Of a stretch of DNA of 64,000 nucleotides, positions 1 to 11,799 are shown one piece after another (position 1 is the first letter of the stretch; every line of letters starts with the position of its first letter). The stretch comes from Buddleja alternifolia (taxonomy: Eukaryota; Streptophyta; Magnoliopsida; Lamiales; Scrophulariaceae), in assembly GCA_019426215.1 (NCBI GenBank), contig CM033393.1, positions 4,436,046 through 4,500,045 on the forward strand, given 5' to 3'. Under the pieces are notes generated by a model. That model saw nothing but the letters and a program-made list of their open reading frames with translations. It was not told where the DNA came from and searched no databases. The position numbers and the translations under genes were made by a program.

Positions 1-1218
1 TATTTAGCCCAAAGCCATTCAACTTGTATAAATACGCATTTTGAATGATGAATAAAGACTCTTACGTTCTTATGCAATATTACCTCTTCTTATTTACGCA
101 TTACATGTACTCATTCTATTCAATTTCTTACATTTAATATATAAATATTATTGTTGTGAATCGGACACGCATCAGTTACATTTGTTCAATTTATGTATCC
201 CACAATTTGTTGGTCATGGTTGACCAACTAATTACTTTTAAGAGCTCTAGAGACTTAAGGGTTCAGAGACAATCAACAATAACAAAAACGATAGAACGCA
301 TGTAGTATATTGAATTTTTAAATCCCTGAATTAACTTTCAATATCACACCAAACCACCCACCAAGTATTTTCCTCTAACACGAAAAGGGTTCTAAAACAT
401 CTTCACAAATATACTTAGGGTGGATGAATTATTGAAGGTATGCATAAACTTAGTAGTGTAAGAGAAAAACCTAAATAGTACGATTAGTAATGGAAATGAC
501 CCTTTCATGTGATTATGTTTATGGTCCTCCTTTCAATTTGTGGTATACATATTTATGGTCCACTCCCCATAGAAAGTGATTGTACCTCCTAACAGGAAAT
601 GGCTAAATGGGGTTTGTACCTCTTGCAATAATGAGAATTGAGGAATTGTGCATTAATTGGACTATTGCAAAGGCAAAGAAACAAATGCTTGGGAAGATGT
701 TTTCCATATACTTTAGGAAAATATGGCCAACATTGGCCACACATGAATAGTGAGCACATGGCCACATACAATTGAAGTGGTAGATGATTTTCTTATGCTC
801 AAAGTTTTCATGTCTTAGTTTTATCTCTTCCTTTTGGTATGAAGTGATTACAGCATTCACCTAATATGCCAAGATTCTTTGAAATTCTTTCATTTCCATT
901 AGAATGATAACTGGTCCCAAAACCGATTGCATCGAATTTGGCACTTGTTATGTAGATAATTACTGTTAATAATTTGGACACTAATTATTTGACAAGTTAA
1001 CTTAGATCGATTAAGCAAAAAAAGCTATTATCCCTTTGAGTTACCAGAAACAAGGCAAATAACATCTAACCGTATTTTTTATTTTATAAATTATAAATAT
1101 AAATTATGCATATGGTAATCAGTATTTAATTTATTGTTTTGCTTCGTTTATCATTCTTCCAAATCATAAAGTGATAATGTCATTAAATAAATGTAGGTAA
1201 CATATATATATTTGAACT
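1..1218. other. AT-rich intergenic sequence, nothing recognised
   Basis: No coding frame with protein-family character is visible on either strand, and the short open frames are chance. I see no RNA gene or clear transposon end. The stretch borders the 3' end of LINE A on its right. Confidence 0.6.
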
Positions 1219-1660
1219 TTTTTTTGGTTAAAGATGTTTGTGCCCATACGGGGATAGCTGCGGGACCCCATCTCTTTATTAACTTAGAAAGAATTTTACA
1301 TCAAAGGTTCAAAGGAAAAGCATATAAACAGGGTACTACTCCCTTACACTTTGGAAAAAACGAAAAGTTGGAAATCCTACTTTATCAATAGATATAAAAT
1401 CATGAAGTTCTTTTGGAGAATTCTTAGCAGTGAAGTGTTCAACGCCAAGAGTTGAACATGCCAAATTTTCCAAACATCCGCCGCCCCATTACCTTCCCTA
1501 TATATATGAGAAATTCGAACATGTTTGTTCTTCATAAGGATCTGAGCCGAATTCAAGAGAGGTTGTAGCATCCAATGACCTTGTTGAGAGTTTGGCATTT
1601 AAATACAAACTTGCGAATCCATTTCATTCCTTATGATGGGCTAATTGCATTTTTTGTTTG
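1219..1660 (-). pseudogene. LINE A fragment 4: RNase H end and 3' tail
   Basis: Read on the minus strand this is the C-terminal end of a plant L1-type LINE. The translation around 1440-1530 contains SHIYREGNGAAD, the C-terminal motif of the RNase H domain found in plant LINEs (H-x-x-R-E-x-N-x-x-A-D). It then runs into a 3' untranslated tail and an A-rich end, seen on the plus strand as the T run near 1219-1230. The upstream parts of the same LINE lie at 9885-10116, 20948-22291 and 24663-25065 in the same orientation, so this is the 3' end of one LINE split by later insertions. Several stops and shifts make it non-coding today. Confidence 0.75.
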
Positions 1661-1662
1661 GT

Positions 1663-2208
1663 AATTCTACCACTTTTGGATTTTGGTCCTAATTTTTTTT
1701 TCACTTTACAAAATTGTCATGCAACTTTAAAAAATTGACAATTTTAGTATGATTTTGACCAGAGCCACCCAATTTGACCAGAATTTGGCGTGCGCTGGGC
1801 ACATGATAGTGACGTGGACGTAAAATTGGGAATTTTCCAATTTTTTTGCCAAAATGACCTACTTGGACGTTGACTGAACAAAATTTGGAGGGAATTAATG
1901 ATGTGGCATGCCATTTGAATAAATAAGAATTTTTGTGGTATTTTGGGGTGTTTGGACTTGGGTCTAAAACATGGAAACCCAACTCCACAGCCACTAAGCT
2001 ACATGCACAATTTGGTATTATTCTTTGAATTTAAATATAATTGTATATTATGTGTATCTTATGTACCAATTTTATTCTTCTATAATAATATAATCTTAAT
2101 ATATTTTCATAAAAATATATTAAATTATAAATAATATTATTAAATATGTTAATATATTATATGACATAACATATTACAGTAAAGATTATTTTTTAAAAAA
2201 TTAATTAA
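1663..2208 (+). repeat. Left inverted terminal repeat of the AT-rich element
   Basis: This arm pairs with 9352-9885. The match is imperfect but continuous, including two runs of over 15 identical bases around TTCTTTGAATTTAAAT and TTTGGAGGGAATT. Its outer end begins near GGTAATTCTACC. Confidence 0.65.
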
Positions 2209-2743
2209 ACATATTGTTGGTTCTTATATACAAATATACAATCAATAAAAAAATATTTAAAAAAACAAAATATATTTCATTTGCTTTAATAAATTTTTAA
2301 ATTTTGATATTTATGAGTATCTAGTATATTTTAATATTTTTAATCACATATCTTACTAAAAAAAATATTAATCCAAATAGAATAGTAAATATATTGTAAT
2401 TAAATAAAAAATTTAATATATTACTTAAATTAAAATATTATGGTAAACAATTAATTATAATATCTATTATGGTAAATATGTTACATTAAAAAATTTAAAA
2501 CCATAATTCTACTGAATATATTACGATGATTAATCTTTTAAATAAATATATTACGGCAATGTCATTAATTAACATAAAATAATATATTACGGTAATAGTA
2601 TTTAATTTTTTTATTTACCATAAAAATAAAACATTAATCTAAATATTAATACAATTTATTTTAATTATTATATTTATAAGTTAATAAAAAATTAATATGT
2701 TACTTGAGTTAATATATTACGGTAAAAGATGAATTATAATATG

Positions 2744-3334
2744 TGATATAGGTCATAATTTCTATTTTTCCTATATGGGCCAATGTGAAGTGGGCTTGTG
2801 TCAAGATGAATAAATGAAGAAGGCTTATACATGGAAAGCTCGTGAAAAGCCCAAGAATATGCTTGAAAGAATTCCCAAAGGGAAGCTCATGGAAATGCTT
2901 ACGAGAAAGCTTAAATAAGGTGGATATTTGGATAAGTCTTATCCTTAACCATCAAATCTAAAAAAAGGATTATGACTTATCGTATCCCCCGATATCCGAG
3001 AACAAATTGGAACCAACCCAAGGACTCCCCAACATAGAGGAAATCGGCCACTAGGGCCTTTATAAGCGGTTTTTCACTTCATTTTTTTGGAACTTAAGTA
3101 TTATTAGAGAGATTACTACAAAATTTAGAGTTCATGTACTTGAGTATTTAAAGTTAATAAAGAAGCCATTTTTCTTTATATATCGCCATATATTCGAGTA
3201 TTATTATATTATTATATTATTATAATTATTATTTGAGTGTGAATCAAGAGTTTGAGAACATTAATTGCAACAATCAATCGAAGACCTTGTTTGGTTCTCT
3301 GATTTTTTTTAGTGTAATAATCCGAACCACATCA
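2744..3334 (+). repeat. 5' LTR of the gypsy element
   Basis: It runs from TGATATAGG to CCACATCA (591 bp) and matches 8666-9171, the remaining part of the 3' LTR. A TATA-like stretch near 3060 (TTTATAAGC) and the corresponding TATATAAAG in the 3' LTR are the probable promoter of the element. Confidence 0.8.
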
Positions 3335-3388
3335 AGTGGCATCATCTGTGGGAAGATTTGAGTTCGAAACGTGAGTTCTTGCATTAAA

Positions 3389-5379
3389 ATGGAGGGAGTT
3401 CAAGGACTAAGACGTTCGGAGAGGATGAGAGCCGACGTACACCAGCCGACTGCCACCGTGCAAACTCAGGTGACCATCGGTCCGTCCAAGAAGGACACCG
3501 CTCACGGAAACGCGGCCACCATGCTCCCCGGTGTTGTACCGGGGCAGCCACCAATGACCACCCTTTCGTCTGCTTCAGTTTTCGTGTTGACCATTCCGGA
3601 AAATACCACCGTTGCATCAGGATCCATTCCACCTCCACCTTCACCTTCGAGGAGTTTACCATTACCACGTGCGATTGCAATGGAGATAACGCGTGTATAC
3701 ATGCGCTGTCAAGAAGAAGGCTATACGGCCCCACATAATTTGGAAGGGCCTGTTCCGCTACAAGATCGGGATGCACCAGAGATAAGAAGTCCACCAAGGG
3801 GATTTCAATCCTAACTGGTCAAGGCACGAGCATGTGTCTATCGGTGAAGGAGGGCAACAATTTGAAGGAAGTAATGAACAGCGAGCCCCTCAAGTGACAT
3901 GTGTTATCCCATCAGGTGTCGTGCCAACAGAAGGGGAGCCCCCACTTATAGATCAACGGGGATGCATATTTGCCACGGCGATGGCCTCAGTCCTGCAAGA
4001 AGGAAACGTCCCAGCAATAAGGGAGGTCCCAACGAGTATTCCACTACCACCTCCACCAGTTGTCACTACAGTTATCCCTATGGCTCAAGTTTTAAGGGGA
4101 AAACGACGTTCTATACGCCATCGTTCCCTCCTAACCAAACATATGGGATGGGTGGTCGTTCTTATGATGAGCCCTTAGATGGAAACTAATAGAGGTGGAT
4201 TCACCAGCACCATGGTGAAATGGGTAATATGTCTTGGAGATAACCACCCATGAATCCTATGGGCAATAACGTAAGGCGCCCAGAGTTGATAGAAGGATTC
4301 GAGGATATAAGAGCAAAAATGAGGGAAATGAGGCAGCGCCTAGGAGGAGGTTTGCAACTCCCTTCACGAGGAGTCCCATTCGGGCTATGAGTCTTGACTG
4401 AAGAGCTTCCTAACAATTTTTCGTGTCCCGAATATTGCTGAATATGACGAATCGACGGATCCCATGGAGCATTTATCGAAGTTTGAGAATAGCGCTTTGC
4501 TTCATCAGTACACTGATGGGGTTAAGTGTAGAGTATTTTGAACCACCTTGACGAAAGCTACCCAGTAGTGGTTCAATCAGCTAACTCCGAACTCGATCCA
4601 TTCATTTAAGGAGTTCCGCGCGATGTTCCTACATTAGTTTGCCAGTAGCAAGAGGTATCAGAAAACCTTTCTGAGTTTGTTCAATACACGCGAAAGAGTC
4701 GGTGAACCCTTAAGAGGGTACATAAAAAGGATCAACACTGCTGCTTTAAAGGTGCCTTCTACAAATGCTGAAGTCCTAGCTAATGCCTTCGCGCAAGGCT
4801 TGAAGGATGGAGACTTTTTCAGGTCCCTGGCCAAAAAGCCCGCTGTCAACTTCGACAACCTGTTACAGAGGGTGGAGAAATACATGAACCTGGAGGAAGC
4901 TACTCAAACCAAGTTAGCCAGCAATAACCCTGATGCTAAGGGTGAGAAGAAGGCCTTAGCGGAGTTCAAGAAGCCCGCCTATCCAAATAGGTATAGGGAG
5001 GAGTACCAGAATTTACCTCGAACATAAGGTGACTCCAGAAAAAGCTCTTATGGCGATAGAAAAGAAGAACAAGAAGGTAGTGAATTGGCCACGGAGTGCA
5101 ATTTATGGGCCAATTCATCTAAAGTCTGACAAGTATTTCCATTTCCACAAGGATTATGGGCATGATACTAATACGTGTCAGCATCTATTTAGCGAAATAG
5201 AAAGGCTGATAGAATGCGGGCACCTGAAAGAGCTTATATGTTGTGATTGTGAGAAGAGCATGAGAATCTTTGAGAGGAATCCTACCCCACCATGGTACAG
5301 GGCAGCTGTCATGATACGTCCTAAGGAGAATCCAAAGGACACAGCAGGGAAAAGAGATGAAGAAGGTAGGCCAAACTAA
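3389..5379 (+). pseudogene. gag: gypsy gag, broken
   Basis: The frame opens with an ATG at 3389, 55 bases after the LTR. The conserved retrotransposon gag domain (packages element RNA into particles) is at about 4420-4880: a segment reading NIAEYDESTDPMEHLSKF, then NTRERVGEPLRGYIKRI and VLANAFAQGL. Downstream, 5100-5240 reads as a cysteine/histidine-containing stretch around YFHFHKDYGHDTNTC, the nucleocapsid-like region typical of this gypsy group. The coding sense moves between frames and is cut by stops, for example near 4541, 4607 and 5025. It is not translatable as one protein. Confidence 0.75.
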
Positions 5380-5469
5380 AGGCAAAAATTTATCAATATA
5401 ATAATCAGAGATCCCACAGATGGAGACTCACATAGAGCCCGACGAGCTCATCTTAGGGCTCTACTAGAG

Positions 5470-6111
5470 TTGTCTGATCTAGAGATGACTGAGGAAGAAG
5501 CTAAGGAGGTAGCTGCAGTTAATACTGAGCCGCTAATGCAATTTGGGCCTGGAGATGAGCACTGGCTTAGTCTCCCCCATCATGATGCCCTAGTTTTTAT
5601 GGCTACCATCGCTAACTACGATGTGGGGGCAAGTTTTTATAAATTGTGGCAGTTCTGTGGATGTACTCTTCCATGATGCCTTCAAGCAAATGGACCTGGG
5701 AAGTATCAAGATGACGAAGGTAGAAACCACTCTTTTCAGATTTGCAGGAGAGGTGGTGCAGCCATTGGGGCAGATACAATTGCCCCTATCCTTGGGAGAA
5801 GGCCTCGAAGGAAAACCAGAATGGTGACATTCCTGGTAGTAGATTCCCCATCAGCATACAATACTATCCTCGGGAGGCCCACACTAAACGCTTTTCAAGC
5901 AAACATTTCCACCTACCACATGAAGGTGAAATTCCCAGTGGGCAAAGGCATAGGAGAGAGGGGATCAGCAAGCTGCACGAAAATGCTACGTAAAAGCTAT
6001 CCCAACAGGAAAAAGATCATCGAATATGGGATAAACCTACAAAAGGGATCAAGCTTGGAGAAAGAAGAGATCATGGCCACAAAAGGTGGGATGAAGGAGT
6101 TGGGCATGTAA
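5470..6111 (+). pseudogene. gypsy aspartic protease, broken and catalytically dead
   Basis: The retroviral-type protease normally cuts the gag-pol polyprotein. The active-site region is near 5620-5670 and reads FINCGSSVDVLF, where the family has D-S/T-G. The catalytic aspartate is therefore replaced by asparagine. Downstream, the stretch VETTLFRFAGEVVQPLGQI and then VVDSPSAYNTILGRPTLNAF is the usual C-terminal half of plant gypsy proteases. The frame shifts twice in this region. Confidence 0.75.
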
Positions 6112-6189
6112 CCTAAAGCTAAACCAGCAAAAAATTTGGTCACGGTGGAACTGGTGCCAAGCGATCCTTCCAAGATTGCCAAGATAGTA

Positions 6190-7420
6190 TCTTAGCTCGA
6201 CCCTGAGATGGCTTCTCGCCTCACTCAGCTGCTCCGAGACTATATAGATGTTTTTGCTTGGATGGCGGAGGACCTGGTGGGTATTGATCTAGCTGTAGCA
6301 GTCCACCAGCTCAATGTCTTTTCCACCTCCATACCCGTGAAGCAGAAAAAAAAAGCACTTTTTGATCTGAGAAAGACAAGATTATAAAAGAAGACGTGGA
6401 CAGATACTAGCTGCTAGTCACATAAAGGAAATCCATATCCCAAAGTGGATAGCTAATGTTGTCCTTGTTCCTAAAGGAGGAGATAAATGGCGAATGTGCA
6501 TAGATTTCAGAGATCTTAACAAAGCTTGCCTAAAATTTTGTTATCCCCTGCCTAGAATTGACTAGTTGGTGGATTCTACGTTAGGGTACGAACTTTTCAG
6601 CCTGATGAACGCATCTCATAGGTACCATCAGATACCCCTAGCCCCTGAAGATCAGAAGAGGGTGAGCTTCATAACGGCCTTCGGGACGTTCTGTTATGTG
6701 GTGATGCCTTTTGACCTGAAAAATGCTGGAGCCACATATCAGCAACTTATGGACAATATTTTTCGAAAGCAAATAGGAAGAAATCTAGAACTATATGTAG
6801 ACGATATCTTGGTGAAGAGCCGGAAGACGCAAGACCACTTGGAGGACTTGGCGAAAACGTTCGAGGTTCTACGATAGTACCAAATGAAGCCTAATCCCCT
6901 GAAGTGTGCTTTTGGAGTTAGGAGTGAGAAGTTCTTAGGATACCTAGTAATGGAGAAGGGAATCAAAGTTAATCCTGAGAAGACAAGAGCTATCCAAGAA
7001 ATGGCACCACCAGCTACCTGGAATAACGCTCAAATACTCGCTGGCAGGGTGGTAGCTCTAAGCCGTTTTATCTCAAGACTAGGAAAGCGCAGCCTGCCAT
7101 TCTTCAGGGTCATCCGGAAGGAAAGCTTGTTCACCTAGAATGAAGAATGCCAAAGAACCTTCGAAGAATTTAAGGCGTACTTAACCAGCTTACCCTTGCT
7201 GACCAAACCATTTCCAGGAGAGAAGTTATACCTGTATCTGGAAATTTCGGACCATGTGGTTAGCTTTGTGCTAATACGAGAAAAAGAAAAAGACCAAAAG
7301 TCGGTATACTATGCCAGTCGAGCTCCTAGGGGGGCTGAGGAGAGATATCCTGAAATTGAAAAGGTAGCCTTTGCCTTGGTGACCACTGCTAGGAAGTACG
7401 TACTAACTACCCTTTGAAGG
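6190..7420 (+). pseudogene. gypsy reverse transcriptase and RNase H, broken
   Basis: Reverse transcriptase blocks appear in order: the N-terminal FAWMAEDLVGID (6250-6290), the WIANVVLVPKGGDKWRMCID block (6450-6510), RYHQIPLAPEDQKRVSFITA (6620-6680) and the catalytic LYVDDILVKS (about 6790-6820) with both aspartates present. The following MKPNPLKCAFGV block and the connection region lead to an RNase H start at about 7200. Stops lie near 6564, 6877, 7136 and 7415, so no complete enzyme can be made. It copied element RNA into DNA when active. Confidence 0.85.
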
Positions 7421-7599
7421 AAATATTAGGATGCCCCGAGGCATCAGGAAGAATGATCAAGTGGGTAGTGGAGCTCAGTGAGTTCGACATCACCTAAGCC
7501 CCGAGGCCCACCATAAAGGCTCAAGAACTAGCAGATTTCATAGAAGAAGTACCTTCTTCCCAAGATGTTAAGAAGGTCTGGCGGCCAGAAGCAAGAAGT

Positions 7600-8127
7600 A
7601 TAGGCTTGCAGGATTAAGCGGCTCCATGTTGATGGCTCTGCCACCTCAACGGGAAGTAGGGAAGGAGTAGAACTGACAACACTCGAAGGAAATGAGTTGG
7701 AGTATTCCATGAAGTTTAATTTTCACGCTTCTAACAATGAAGCTGAATATGAAGCCCTGATTGCAAGGATAAAGATGCGTTAAAGGTGGGAGCAAAACAT
7801 TTGATAGTCCACTCTGACTCCCAGCTGGTGGTTTGTCAAGTCAATGGTCAATATGAGGCCAAAGAAGGAAGGATGATGGAGTACCTGAAGAAAATAGGAG
7901 ACTTAAAAGGCCAACTAGAGACTTTCGTGATAAAGCAGATACCTCGGATGGAGAACAAAAAAGCTGACTACCTAGCACAATTGGCTAGTGCACTGGTCGA
8001 CTGCCATATTGGGCAGATAACCATAGAAATCATACCAAGTTCCACAATAGGAGAAGAATTAAACAACATAACCCTGGAGCCAGACGATTGGAGAACACCT
8101 GTATTAAATTATTTACTACAGGGATGA
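7600..8127 (+). pseudogene. gypsy second (plant-type) RNase H, broken
   Basis: The segment reads HVDGSATSTG-like at about 7623, EAEYEALI at about 7740 and HLIVHSDSQLVVCQVNGQYE at 7796-7855. This is the D-E-D pattern of an RNase H acquired after the viral-type one, as known in plant gypsy groups that carry a dual RNase H. A stop and frame changes separate the first and second half. Confidence 0.7.
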
Positions 8128-8269
8128 TTACCGGAGGACCAAAAGTAGGCCTTGAGGGTGAAAAGATAAGACCTTCGATTTACCATAATAGAGGGAACCA
8201 TGTATAAGAGATCCTTTACTCACCCATTTTTGAGATGCCTATCGAAGGAGGAAGGATTTATGGCTCTAT

Positions 8270-8668
8270 GAGACATCAATGAAGGCCTTTGTGGTAGTCA
8301 TGCTGGTGCATTTACCATCAGGGAAAAATCCCTCAGAGCTGGTTACTACTGGCCCACTGTGAAGGAAGACGCGAGAAACGTGGTGAGAAGGTGTGAGCAA
8401 TGCCAAGTGCATGCGACACTATATCACCAGCCAACCAGAGTTATAGGAACCATGAGTTCACCTTATCCATTCTCCAGATGGGGGATGGACATAGTGGGGC
8501 CCTTCTCCACTGTAGTAGGGCAGAAGAAGTTCATGTTGGTGACAGTAGACTGCTTTAGCAAATGGATCGAGGCAGAACCACGAGCCAAGCTCACGGAGAA
8601 CGATGTGGTAAAATTAAAAAAGAAGTCTATACTCTTTAGGTTCGGAGTACCTCACGAGATAGTATCCC
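8270..8668 (+). pseudogene. gypsy integrase, N-terminal part only
   Basis: Integrase inserts element DNA into the genome. The zinc-binding region (H-H-C-C) ends in RRCEQCQVHA at about 8386-8415. The catalytic core begins with RWGMDIVGPF (first aspartate) and LVTVDCFSKWIEAEP. It stops after FGVPHEIVSQ, exactly where the family continues with the second catalytic aspartate (S-D-N-G). The rest has been deleted and joined to the 3' LTR. Confidence 0.8.
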
Positions 8669-9171
8669 AAGAATATGCTTGGAAGAGTGCTAGAAGAAAA
8701 ACCCAAAGGAAAGCTCATGGAAATACTTACGAGAAAGCTCAAATAAGGAGGATATTTGGATAAATCTTATCCTTAATCACCAAATCCTAAAAAGGGGGAT
8801 ATAACTTATTATATCCCCCAATATTCGAGAACAAGTTGGAACCAATCCGAGGACTCCCGAACCTGGCAAAATCGGCCACTAGGACCTATATAAAGATGTT
8901 TTACTTCTTTTTTTGTAACTTAAGTATTATTGTTTTAATTTATGTATTATTAGAGAGTTCACTACAAAAATTAGTATTTATGTACTTGAGTATTCAAAGT
9001 TAATAAAGAAGCCATTTTTTTTTATATATCTCCATATATTCGAGTATTATTATATTATTATAATTATTATTTGTGTGTGAATCAAGAGTTTGGAAACATT
9101 AATTGCAACAATCAATCGAAGACCTTGTTTGGTTCTCCAATTTTCTTGGTGTGAAAATCCGAACCACATCA
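8666..9171 (+). repeat. 3' LTR of the gypsy element, 5' end missing
   Basis: It aligns with 2850-3334 of the 5' LTR and ends in CACATCA. The first 106 bases of the LTR are gone. The joint with integrase sits in CCCAAGAATATGCTTG, a 16-base stretch also present in the 5' LTR. Confidence 0.8.
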
Positions 9172-9351
9172 ATATCTATTACGGTAAAAATGTTATAGTA
9201 AAAATTCAAAACTATAATTCTGGTAAATATATTATGGTTATTAATTTTTTAAATTAATATATTACGAAAATATCATTAATTTACTATTAAATAATATATT
9301 ACGGTAATATTATTTGATTTTTTTTATTTACCGTAAAAAATCCAAGAACGT

Positions 9352-9885
9352 ATATAATTAATTTTTTAAAAATAATCTTTACTGTAATAGATTATTCAAA
9401 TAATATATTAATATATTTTATTTTATTTACAATTTAATATATTTTATGAGAATATATTAAGATTTTATTAACACTGAAGAATAATATTGGTAATTGTCAA
9501 ACTAAATAAAAATAATAATTGGTATATAAGATACACCTAATATACAATTACATTTAAATTCAAAGAATAATTCCAAATTGTGAATGGTGGGCTAGTGGTT
9601 GGGGTATTGAGTTTCCATGTTTTACTCAAGTTCAAATCCCACAAGTCCCAAAAAACTTATTATTTAGCCAAATGGCATGCCACGTCATCAATTCCCTCCA
9701 AACTTTGTCTAGTTAGTGTTCAAGTTAGCCATTTTGGCTGGACCAATGAAAAATTCTCAATTTTACGTCCATGTCAGCATCACATGCCCAGCATACACCA
9801 AATTCCGGTCAAATTGGGCGGTTCAGTCCAAATGGAACTAAAATTGACAAATACCATGATGTTTAGAATTATACCTATCAGTCCA
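9352..9885 (-). repeat. Right inverted terminal repeat of the AT-rich element
   Basis: Inverted counterpart of 1663-2208. It includes a long open frame at 9580-10029 that is an accident of the repeat, not a gene. Confidence 0.65.
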
Positions 9886-10116
9886 AATAAACAACAAATA
9901 AGAAGGAAAAAAAGTGATCGAATATGCAACTTACTTGAACTAGATGCTGAAAATCTCCACGACTGGATTTTTAGAACAATATTCTCCGTAAAAAAGCATG
10001 ATCAATATGTAAAATTTTCTCAAAAATAACCACACTGCACGACTTGCTTCACTATTGATGAATAAATGAGAGGGAGTTTCTGAAGCATGACAACATTGGC
10101 ATTTAAAAGTCATCTG
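9885..10116 (-). pseudogene. LINE A fragment 3: zinc-finger domain
   Basis: On the minus strand this reads FKCQCCHASETPSHLFINS followed by AVWLFLRKF. That is the zinc-binding domain found after the reverse transcriptase in plant L1-type LINEs (C-x-x-C ... H-L-F ... V-W). It continues fragment 2, which ends in WRLINDWILLDAKMIEWGFQ next to 20948, across the copia insertion. Confidence 0.75.
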
Positions 10117-11799
10117 TGTTGGGACTGTACCCTCGATGCCAACGAGGAGTTAGAATATAAGGCAGTAGTTTGTATTGTAATACCTATTAATAATATGAAG
10201 GCAATAGTATGTTGTTCATATAATTCTTAATGACATCTATAAGTCTTAAATAAACAACTAATCAATGTGTGTCAAGGCAAACATTCGCACTCCTTATAGT
10301 AGTAAGGAGATGGGCACTGTAGGGGGTTTGATATTTGATCACTTAAATGGTTCGCAAGTTGGAGAATCTCAATTGGGCATTGAGATTCGTATAGACTTGT
10401 ATGAAACATGCTCTAACAAGGAGTGTCAGTCGAACACTATGGGATAGTGGGAGTCTGTGTCAGAGATACATTGATGGGATTAGAGTATTTGGACACGACT
10501 CTTAGTAATTCGATACATGGGTTTTTACTCAGTGACTGCCAATGATTGGATTACTGATTATGATGGTATGCGTGAGCCTTAGACCTGAGGAGTCACGGTC
10601 ACAGTGTGCTTGTGACGTTGGATTCTATCATTAGAGTAGTTAGGCCCAATTCACTCATTGGTGGGGTCGAACTCGAAGTGCGTTCCAATGGGCAAGTAGC
10701 ATGTGAGGTGATTGCCAAGAGGGAATTCACTGTCTCGAAAGTAAACGAGAAGTATCATGTGCGATCATAGGTAAATGAGATTGAAAGTCTCTAGCCAGCT
10801 GATGAACTAACTCGTGTTTAGTAATCTCATATTACTATGATTCTTAGCATAGCATCGAGTCCTGTGAGTTTGACACATTCCATGACTCTCACTCAATCGG
10901 GATACGTCAGTGAAGGGCTTATACTCATATGATATTCATAATCTAGAGGTTTGTAATGACATAGTCATTTCGTACTCGGTTGGGCAACGATGTGGGGCCA
11001 CGGTGCCGGCTAGGTGTCACCCACATCCTTTGGTATCCTCCCATTGTCAATCGAGATAAACCTAGAGAGTCGCGCTATAAAGGAATAGACAGGGAAATCG
11101 AGTCTTGTATTTGGAGGGTGTTTTTTGTAATTTGTCCTTGGGAAGGACGAATAAATTATTTGGACTAAGTAATTTAATTGCATGTTTAATGGGATTAAAC
11201 ATGAATAATTAAATTAATTATATTGACTTGGTCAACTAAAACTATTAATTAATTATTATTTATTTAATTAATTGGAATATTAATTTAATCTTCGTGTATA
11301 TTAATTTGATTAAATATTAGATGATTAAATTAATTGGACTAAATTGACTTGATCAACTTAGCCCAACTAAGGTCCAAAAGCCCATGATGGGCGAGTAACT
11401 TATGGGCTTAAGTTGGAAGATTTATTTAATCCTCCAACACAAGCTCTAAAGTGAATTGAATTAATAAATTCATAACACCTAATTCAAATACGTGAAATCC
11501 TCTACCAGAAAATATAGGACAGAGAAAACTCTTCTTACTTCTTAATCTTGCCTAGCCGCCTATGGAGATTGAAGATGGAGATTTCTCGGGGTCCGTTCTG
11601 CGCGATGATCTAGAGACTGTACAATTGAACCGTTGGAGATTGAAAATTCGCGAGAATTAAAGATTGAATAAGCGAAAATGTAAGTTTTTCGTATTCATAT
11701 TTTTATTATTTAAATCAACGAAAGCCACAAATTGATCTTGGTTTGAGAATCCGGATCTGTTTTTCGTTTCCGCTACACATGCCGACATGATTCCCAACA
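10117..11799 (+). repeat. 5' LTR of the copia element (1,683 bp)
   Basis: It matches the 3' LTR at 18909-20947 apart from the 376-bp MITE there and scattered substitutions and short indels, including one near 20579. The many differences indicate an old insertion. Confidence 0.85.

Larger units (their letters stand above)
2744..9171 (+). mobile_element. Degenerate Ty3/gypsy LTR retrotransposon
   Basis: Order on the plus strand: 5' LTR (2744-3334), primer-binding region (TGGCATCATCTGTGGGAAG from 3336), gag, protease, reverse transcriptase, RNase H, a second plant-type RNase H, integrase start, 3' LTR. Reverse transcriptase before integrase is the Ty3/gypsy order. Both LTRs end in CCGAACCACATCA. 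The flanks are ATATG on the left and ATATC on the right. A related unoccupied copy of the host repeat at about 2450-2475 reads AATTATAATATCTATTA, which shows that ATATC was the 5-bp target. All coding parts carry stops and shifts. The 3' end of integrase and the start of the 3' LTR are deleted. Confidence 0.85.
1663..9885. mobile_element. AT-rich element with ~540-bp terminal inverted repeats
   Basis: The segment 1663-2208 is repeated in inverted orientation at about 9352-9885. Shared landmarks are the block TGGCATGCCATTTG, the block CAATTTGGtATTATTCTTTGAATTT and the outer block AATTTGACCaGAATTTGG. The element splits LINE A between its zinc-finger and RNase H parts, so it is a mobile element or foldback and not a chance palindrome. 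The interior is rich in TATTACGGTAA-like motifs, and the blocks 2458-2640 and 9172-9345 are direct repeats of each other. No transposase is visible and no clear target duplication was found. A Mutator-like non-autonomous element is one possibility. The gypsy element at 2744-9171 is nested inside. Confidence 0.65.

Noticed and set aside
9580..10029. Open frame of 149 codons on the plus strand
   Set aside because: It runs through the inverted-repeat arm and into antisense LINE A; the translation has no family character.
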